Shown in pieces: positions 14,208 to 18,912 of a DNA stretch of 18,912 nt. The notes under the pieces were generated by a model. That model did no database searches. It was not told the origin of the DNA and saw only the letters and a list, made by a program, of their open reading frames with translations. A program made the translations under genes and the position numbers. The stretch's first letter is position 1, and the number at the start of each line of letters is the position of its first letter. The stretch covers positions 1 through 18,912 of the forward strand of contig CADWAF010002793.1 of assembly GCA_902984215.1 (NCBI GenBank), given 5' to 3'. The stretch comes from Willaertia magna. Lineage: Eukaryota > Heterolobosea > Eutetramitea > Acrasida > Naegleriidae.

Positions 14208-15062
14208 TTAATTTATGGGTTTTATATTTCTAAAGGTAATATTTAATCTGACAGAATGTATGTTAGCTCTTTTAGGAATACAATGTTTATAATACAATTG
14301 CGTTTTATCATTCATCACCACTAAAGAACCATCAACCAAATCCTTAGAACAAAACATTCCCTTTTTTTGTTTCATTTCCCTAAATTGAAAAGTTCTTGTA
14401 CAACCTAAAGAAATTGAGGCAATAGATGCTCCTTCAACAAAATCTTTCACTTTATCTGCATGCCAACCAATGTAATCATCTCCATTTTCATATTTATTTA
14501 CAAGTGCAAAGTTAAAGACTTCTCCAGTATAATTTTCAATTCTTTCTTTTAATTCAAGTAATTCTTTAAACCAAAGTTGTGGTATTCTTGTCATTCCAGT
14601 ATAATGATATGTAATGTCTCTACTATCTGAATAGGAAGCAACTAATCTTGGACTTTCTACTGTTTTACCATGAATGGTGTAAATATCTTTTGTAAAATTA
14701 GAATTTTTTAAAAGCAATTGAAATAAAGTTTTGGATTCTTTTGAGTTTAAAAATTTTGGAATGTAATAAACATAAGCTCCATTATCATCTTTAATTAATG
14801 TTTCTTTTTTATATTCCACAATATTTTCATTATTCTTTTTTGAAGAACATAAAGTACTTGGTTCTACTTTGTTTTTATCTTCAGTTTTAATTATATCATT
14901 ATTCTTTTTAATTGTGGTGGATTTAAAGAATTTACTAATCTTTGGTTGCGATTTTAATACAGTCTTGTCACTTTCAACACTATCGCTACCAGTAGTTGTA
15001 CATGTACTCTTTATCTTTTTCTTCTCACCTATTTCTTCTTTATCAACTTTTAATCGTTTCAT
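14208..15062 (-). CDS. AlkB-family Fe(II)/2-oxoglutarate dioxygenase (ALKBH2/3-like) with PIP box
   Basis: A 284-residue protein counted from the ATG at 15062; the frame extends six codons to a TTG, which is not a likely start here. Residues 1-95 are Lys/Ser-rich and disordered, and contain QPKISKFF (residues 39-46), a canonical PIP box (Q-x-x-I-x-x-F-F) for binding PCNA. The catalytic domain from about residue 96 shows 'PRLVASYSDS', 'NKYENGDDYIGWHAD' with iron ligands His201 and Asp203, 'SISLGCTRTFQFR', 'GSLVVMND', 'YKHCIPK' with His260, and 'RLNITFR' with Arg272/Arg278 for 2-oxoglutarate. This is the ALKBH2/ALKBH3 arrangement, enzymes that reverse N1-methyladenine and N3-methylcytosine in nucleic acids. 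Nuclear action at replication forks is inferred from the PIP box. It converges with the peptidoglycan hydrolase gene and is in tandem with the FIG4-like gene 64 bases upstream. Confidence 0.92.
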   Translation of the reverse strand: MKRLKVDKEEIGEKKKIKSTCTTTGSDSVESDKTVLKSQPKISKFFKSTTIKKNNDIIKTEDKNKVEPSTLCSSKKNNENIVEYKKETLIKDDNGAYVYYIPKFLNSKESKTLFQLLLKNSNFTKDIYTIHGKTVESPRLVASYSDSRDITYHYTGMTRIPQLWFKELLELKERIENYTGEVFNFALVNKYENGDDYIGWHADKVKDFVEGASIASISLGCTRTFQFREMKQKKGMFCSKDLVDGSLVVMNDKTQLYYKHCIPKRANIHSVRLNITFRNIKPIN

Positions 15063-15126
15063 TTTTTTAAATGCTATCAATTAATCTATTCTTGGCAATA
15101 CTGGAACTGTTGTTGTAGAAAATAAA

Positions 15127-18100
15127 TTATTTATTACAAAATAAATCTTCCTTTTCAAAAACTATATCTTTAACACCTAATAATTGTTCTTTTAAAGATT
15201 TAACTTCTCTCAAATGAAATCCATCTAATTCTGTAGATGTCTCTTTTAAATAGAAAAGAATTTTGTTTATAATTTCTCTTTTAGTTTTACCAAAATTAAA
15301 TTTAAATATTTCTTCAGATAAATATAATTTATGTGAAATAATTTTTAAATGTTGTAAACAATATAATTCAAATTCTTCTTTTAAAAATTCTTCTAAATTA
15401 TCTTTTGATAAATATGGAAATAAAATACATGTATTTTTTAATTTTCTATTTTTAAAGTTATTTGAATTTGGTAAAATACTTATTTGTGAATCTTCTTTCC
15501 ATAATAATTCAGAATATTTTTTAATTACACATAAAATTCTTAAATCTAAATAAGGTTGATAATAATAAATTAAATTTGCTCTCTTTTTATCTTTAATCTC
15601 TTCTCCTAAAATATTATTATTTTGTAAATTACCTTTAAAAATATAATCTTTAATATCAGATAATGAAAATGTTAAACCATCTATAATATACTGTAAATTA
15701 TTATAAAAAACAAAAGTAGCATTCCTTCCAATAATTCTATTCTTTGAATTACCACCCATAAGTAATAAACCATGTGAAAATAAGATGAAAAATAAATTTA
15801 AAAAGAAAAGTTTAAATTCCATTTCATTTTCTGTTAAAAATAATAAATCAATTCTTTGTAATTGATGTAATAATAAAATAAATGTATCTTTATAATTAGA
15901 AACATTACAAATTGTTTTTCTAGAATTTGTAAATAATAATTTAAAGAATGAAGTATGCTTATAATTATATTTGTTATATTTTACAAAAATATTTTGATAA
16001 ATTTGTCTAATACTATTCATAATTTGTTGTAATAATGTATTTGGATGTATTCTACTAAAATTATTAAATAAATAATTCATATTTAATATTCTAACTGGAT
16101 TATCATTAATAAATCTATATAAATAAAATCCATCTACAAATATATTAACAAATGTAACATGTTGAATTATATTATATTGTAATAATAAATTACCAAATTC
16201 TATGGCATCTCTTCTATTATCTACTATTTTTAATTTATTTATTAAAATATTAACTAAATCTTTAGATTCAAAACATCTTCTATAAATTCTACCTTTTAAT
16301 AAATCATTCATTGTTTTTGAATGTTTTGGATATCTAACACGATCACTTAATGTTAATTCACTTTTTAATTTTTGAATTAATTTCTGTAAATTTGATTGTA
16401 AATGTTTAATATCATAACTTGGAATAAATTTATAAAATTCTTTTCCTTCATTATTTTCAAGAATTTCATCTAAATAAGGATTACTTGAAAGTAAAATATT
16501 ATTTGAATTACTACTAATAGATGTTGTTGGTGATAATAAACCTTGTGGTGAATAGATTGGTGAATTAATTGGTGAATAAATAGGTGATTGTAAGATTGGT
16601 GATTGTACACTTAGTTGTTCTATTATTGTTTGTTCTTCTTCTTCTTTTTTTGTTGTATAGTTTTTATAAATTTCAATGTCATTATAATTTACAATAACAT
16701 TTGGGATAATAAAATTACTATCCTTATTTGGATATATTATATCAAACTTATTATCAAATTTATCTAAATAATTACTATAAATTTCAATATTATTATTATT
16801 TCTTTCTAAATCAATATATTTTTTACAATCAATATGAACTATATCTTTTGTAATATCATTTACCATATTTGTACTTTCCATTTTTCCTTCTAAATTCCTC
16901 AAAATCTCACCTTGTGGTAAAATATTATTATCTGAATTTTTAAAAATAATATTTGTGATAGAATGACTATTAGCAATTGGTTCATCTTCTTCTACATAAA
17001 CAGTATTACTATTATTACTAAAGAGTGTATTTAAACTACCACTATTATTCTTTTGAATAGATGTACTAGTAACAGTATTGTTATTATTGCCTGATGTAAG
17101 GGAAGATGATATTTGATTCGCTGCTAATAGTTCATCTTCAAAATCAGTGGTCTTATAAATATTATACATTAAAGCCTTCATTTCCTTTTTAACAATTAAT
17201 TCATTTTCTTCTAATAAAACACCATTATCATCATTTTCTTCTTCCATCATCATTAATTGACTATTAGAGAGATAGTTATCATTATCAATAATATTAAAAT
17301 CATCTAATGAATGATCATCAAATTCCCAACATTCAAATACATGATGATGTGGAATATAATTTCCAAGAAATAAATTCATTGCATATTGTCTTTCAATATC
17401 TCTAAAATTATTACTATAATATCTTTTAACACTTGTTAAGATGTCCATTAATTTATTATTTAAATAAATTTTATCTGTAGATTTATTTTGTATATCAACT
17501 GAAACTGTTTTACTTCCAGAATATTGTAATGCAATATGATCATTTATAATTTCATACATATTCATTAAATAATTAATTAAATCATTATAATAAATTAAAT
17601 TATCAATTACATTTAAATATTTTAATTGTTCATTTAAAACATATTTAAAAATTATAAATTGTGTAACACCTGTACGATCTAAACAATCTACACAATTTGT
17701 TCTAATTATATTTTTTTGTAAACTTTTTAATTTATTTTTTAAAACTAATAAAATCTGACAATCCTTTAAATGATACTCTGCTATTGCATAAATCTCATTT
17801 AACGCCTTTTCAGGTTTATCTTTAATTGTATTTCTTAAATCAAATGCAATATATTCAATTAAATTATTATTTAAATTATTATTAAAATAATTATTATTTA
17901 AAAAATTTATACACTTTTTATATTGTTCACTTAAATTCTTTTCTTTTGAATCTTTAAATTGTTTTAATAAATCTAAACAAACTATATGATTACAATAATC
18001 ATAACGTTTTAATAATAATTCAAAATGTTGTTTACTTGATAAATAAAATGGATCAAATTTAGTAAAATAAATATTTGGTTTTAAATATTTTTTATCAACC

Positions 18101-18912
18101 AACTTATTTCCATTTTCTTTTGTAATACGTTGAGACCAATAAATAGGTACACTTCCACGTAACTGAACAAAAGAACTAAAATTCCCAATATGGTAATTAT
18201 CTAATAACTGAAAAACAATCTGTTCAATCTCTACTTGATTAGCTGTATATCCGTAATCATTAATACCTCTCTTTAAATACCTAGTCCCTGCATATTGTGT
18301 AGATCTTCTTGCTATAATTAGTACATTCAGTAGTTGGTTATAGTTAAGGTATTGTACACTACCGTGGATGATTGGTAATTGGAAGTATTTTGGTAAATGT
18401 TTATTTAGATAATAGTTCCATATATAATCATTATTTATTTCTTCTTTTTTTTTTAAAATATTATTTTGTAAAGTTTGATATAAATTATAATGATAAGAAA
18501 AATAAAAATCTTGTTTTAAATTAATTTGATTAAATATTTCTAAATATTTATCTTCTAATTGTTTTTCAGATTTATTTAAAATATTACTATTTAAAGAAAT
18601 TAATTGTACATCTTTAATTTCAAAAATATTACAAATCCCAATATTTGCAACTTTCTTTCTATCTTTAATTAAAATTAAATAATAATGATATTTTAATCCA
18701 ATTATTCCTAAAATTCCATAAATATTTGTTGAATGTAATAAAAATTCAGATTTTATTGATTTTGTTGCTAATTTAATCATTTTAATTAATTCATTCATTT
18801 GTTTATAATTATATTCACCTACATCTTCTTGAATATAATCTTCTAATGAACAATTTATTGAAGGAATTTTATTAATTTTTAATAATCTATAATTATGTAA
18901 TGAAGTTCTACC
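15127..18912 (-). CDS. FIG4: FIG4-type SAC phosphoinositide phosphatase fused to DEP and DUF547 domains (5' partial)
   Basis: The frame is open from the TAA at 15127 to the right edge, 1261 codons. An ATG at 18798 is internal: the 38 codons before it still match FIG4 ('YRLLKINK'), so the true start is off-window. Numbering from that ATG: a SAC domain to about 490 with 'FYFSYHYNLYQTLQ', 'IIARRSTQYAGTRYLKRG', 'FVQLRGSVPIYWSQ', the C-x5-R catalytic loop 'RTNCVDCLDRTG' (Cys369-Arg375) and 'NLFLGNYIPH'. An Asn/Ser-rich linker (500-800) follows, with Ser-Pro repeats near 733-758. A DEP domain spans about 818-897 ('RRDAIEFGNLLLQYNIIQHV', 'FVDGFYLYRF'). A divergent DUF547 domain runs about 970-1180 ('LLHQLQRIDLLFL', 'GLTFSLSDIKDYIFKGN'). 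FIG4 dephosphorylates PI(3,5)P2 with PIKfyve and Vac14 on endolysosomes. The added domains should alter targeting or partners. Codon use is extremely AT-rich throughout. Confidence 0.9.
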   Translation of the reverse strand, partial: GRTSLHNYRLLKINKIPSINCSLEDYIQEDVGEYNYKQMNELIKMIKLATKSIKSEFLLHSTNIYGILGIIGLKYHYYLILIKDRKKVANIGICNIFEIKDVQLISLNSNILNKSEKQLEDKYLEIFNQINLKQDFYFSYHYNLYQTLQNNILKKKEEINNDYIWNYYLNKHLPKYFQLPIIHGSVQYLNYNQLLNVLIIARRSTQYAGTRYLKRGINDYGYTANQVEIEQIVFQLLDNYHIGNFSSFVQLRGSVPIYWSQRITKENGNKLVDKKYLKPNIYFTKFDPFYLSSKQHFELLLKRYDYCNHIVCLDLLKQFKDSKEKNLSEQYKKCINFLNNNYFNNNLNNNLIEYIAFDLRNTIKDKPEKALNEIYAIAEYHLKDCQILLVLKNKLKSLQKNIIRTNCVDCLDRTGVTQFIIFKYVLNEQLKYLNVIDNLIYYNDLINYLMNMYEIINDHIALQYSGSKTVSVDIQNKSTDKIYLNNKLMDILTSVKRYYSNNFRDIERQYAMNLFLGNYIPHHHVFECWEFDDHSLDDFNIIDNDNYLSNSQLMMMEEENDDNGVLLEENELIVKKEMKALMYNIYKTTDFEDELLAANQISSSLTSGNNNNTVTSTSIQKNNSGSLNTLFSNNSNTVYVEEDEPIANSHSITNIIFKNSDNNILPQGEILRNLEGKMESTNMVNDITKDIVHIDCKKYIDLERNNNNIEIYSNYLDKFDNKFDIIYPNKDSNFIIPNVIVNYNDIEIYKNYTTKKEEEEQTIIEQLSVQSPILQSPIYSPINSPIYSPQGLLSPTTSISSNSNNILLSSNPYLDEILENNEGKEFYKFIPSYDIKHLQSNLQKLIQKLKSELTLSDRVRYPKHSKTMNDLLKGRIYRRCFESKDLVNILINKLKIVDNRRDAIEFGNLLLQYNIIQHVTFVNIFVDGFYLYRFINDNPVRILNMNYLFNNFSRIHPNTLLQQIMNSIRQIYQNIFVKYNKYNYKHTSFFKLLFTNSRKTICNVSNYKDTFILLLHQLQRIDLLFLTENEMEFKLFFLNLFFILFSHGLLLMGGNSKNRIIGRNATFVFYNNLQYIIDGLTFSLSDIKDYIFKGNLQNNNILGEEIKDKKRANLIYYYQPYLDLRILCVIKKYSELLWKEDSQISILPNSNNFKNRKLKNTCILFPYLSKDNLEEFLKEEFELYCLQHLKIISHKLYLSEEIFKFNFGKTKREIINKILFYLKETSTELDGFHLREVKSLKEQLLGVKDIVFEKEDLFCNK

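Noticed and set aside
1..18912. CRISPR arrays, insertion sequences, integrated viral genes or a bacterial operon
   Set aside because: No regularly spaced repeats, transposase, integrase, capsid or polymerase genes were seen, and the gene content and layout are eukaryotic.

Overview
The window looks like a compact, AT-rich nuclear region of a unicellular eukaryote. The proteins point to a eukaryote: a FIG4-type SAC phosphatase, a SAMHD1-type dNTPase, a lysosomal PPT2-type thioesterase, an F-box/leucine-rich-repeat protein and a ubiquitin-like protein. There is also a tRNA-Thr gene with internal A and B boxes. No ribosome-binding sites or operons are visible, coding regions are essentially intronless, and almost every gene ends in TAA. 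Spacers are mostly 100-300 bases. A free-living bacterivorous amoeba or amoeboflagellate fits best, for example a heterolobosean of the Naegleria/Willaertia kind. That placement is inference from style and base composition, not from a marker gene.

Left third (1-5739): a partial gene runs off the left edge on the minus strand. Next come an unrecognised minus-strand gene, a small Cys/His-rich plus-strand gene, and a secreted SIMPL/DUF541-domain protein. That last gene converges on a minus-strand Nudix hydrolase. A tRNA-Thr(UGU) gene and an F-box/LRR protein follow.

Middle (5740-11728): an 846-base gap holds a frameshifted coding remnant and a GC-richer segment able to form hairpins. Then come a large Ser/Pro-rich coiled-coil protein, a small ubiquitin-like protein (minus), a 2H phosphoesterase (minus) and, divergent from it, a SAMHD1-like dNTP triphosphohydrolase. 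The dNTPase is split by one frameshift at about 11046-11054.

Right third (11818-18912): a PPT2-like lysosomal thioesterase; a secreted protein joining an RGG/SR and Pro-Ala-Lys linker to a bacterial-type CHAP/NlpC-like peptidoglycan hydrolase domain; an AlkB-family dioxygenase with a PCNA-binding PIP box; and a very large minus-strand gene that runs off the right edge and fuses a FIG4-type phosphoinositide phosphatase to a DEP domain and a divergent DUF547 domain.

The genes do not form one pathway. Loose themes are lysosomal and endosomal function (PPT2, FIG4), digestion of or defence against bacteria (the peptidoglycan hydrolase), and nucleotide or nucleic-acid housekeeping (Nudix, 2H, SAMHD1, AlkB). 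The strongest unusual items are the FIG4-DEP-DUF547 fusion, the low-complexity-linker peptidoglycan hydrolase, the frameshifted SAMHD1 gene and the PIP-box AlkB protein. I did not find a convincing new multi-gene system.
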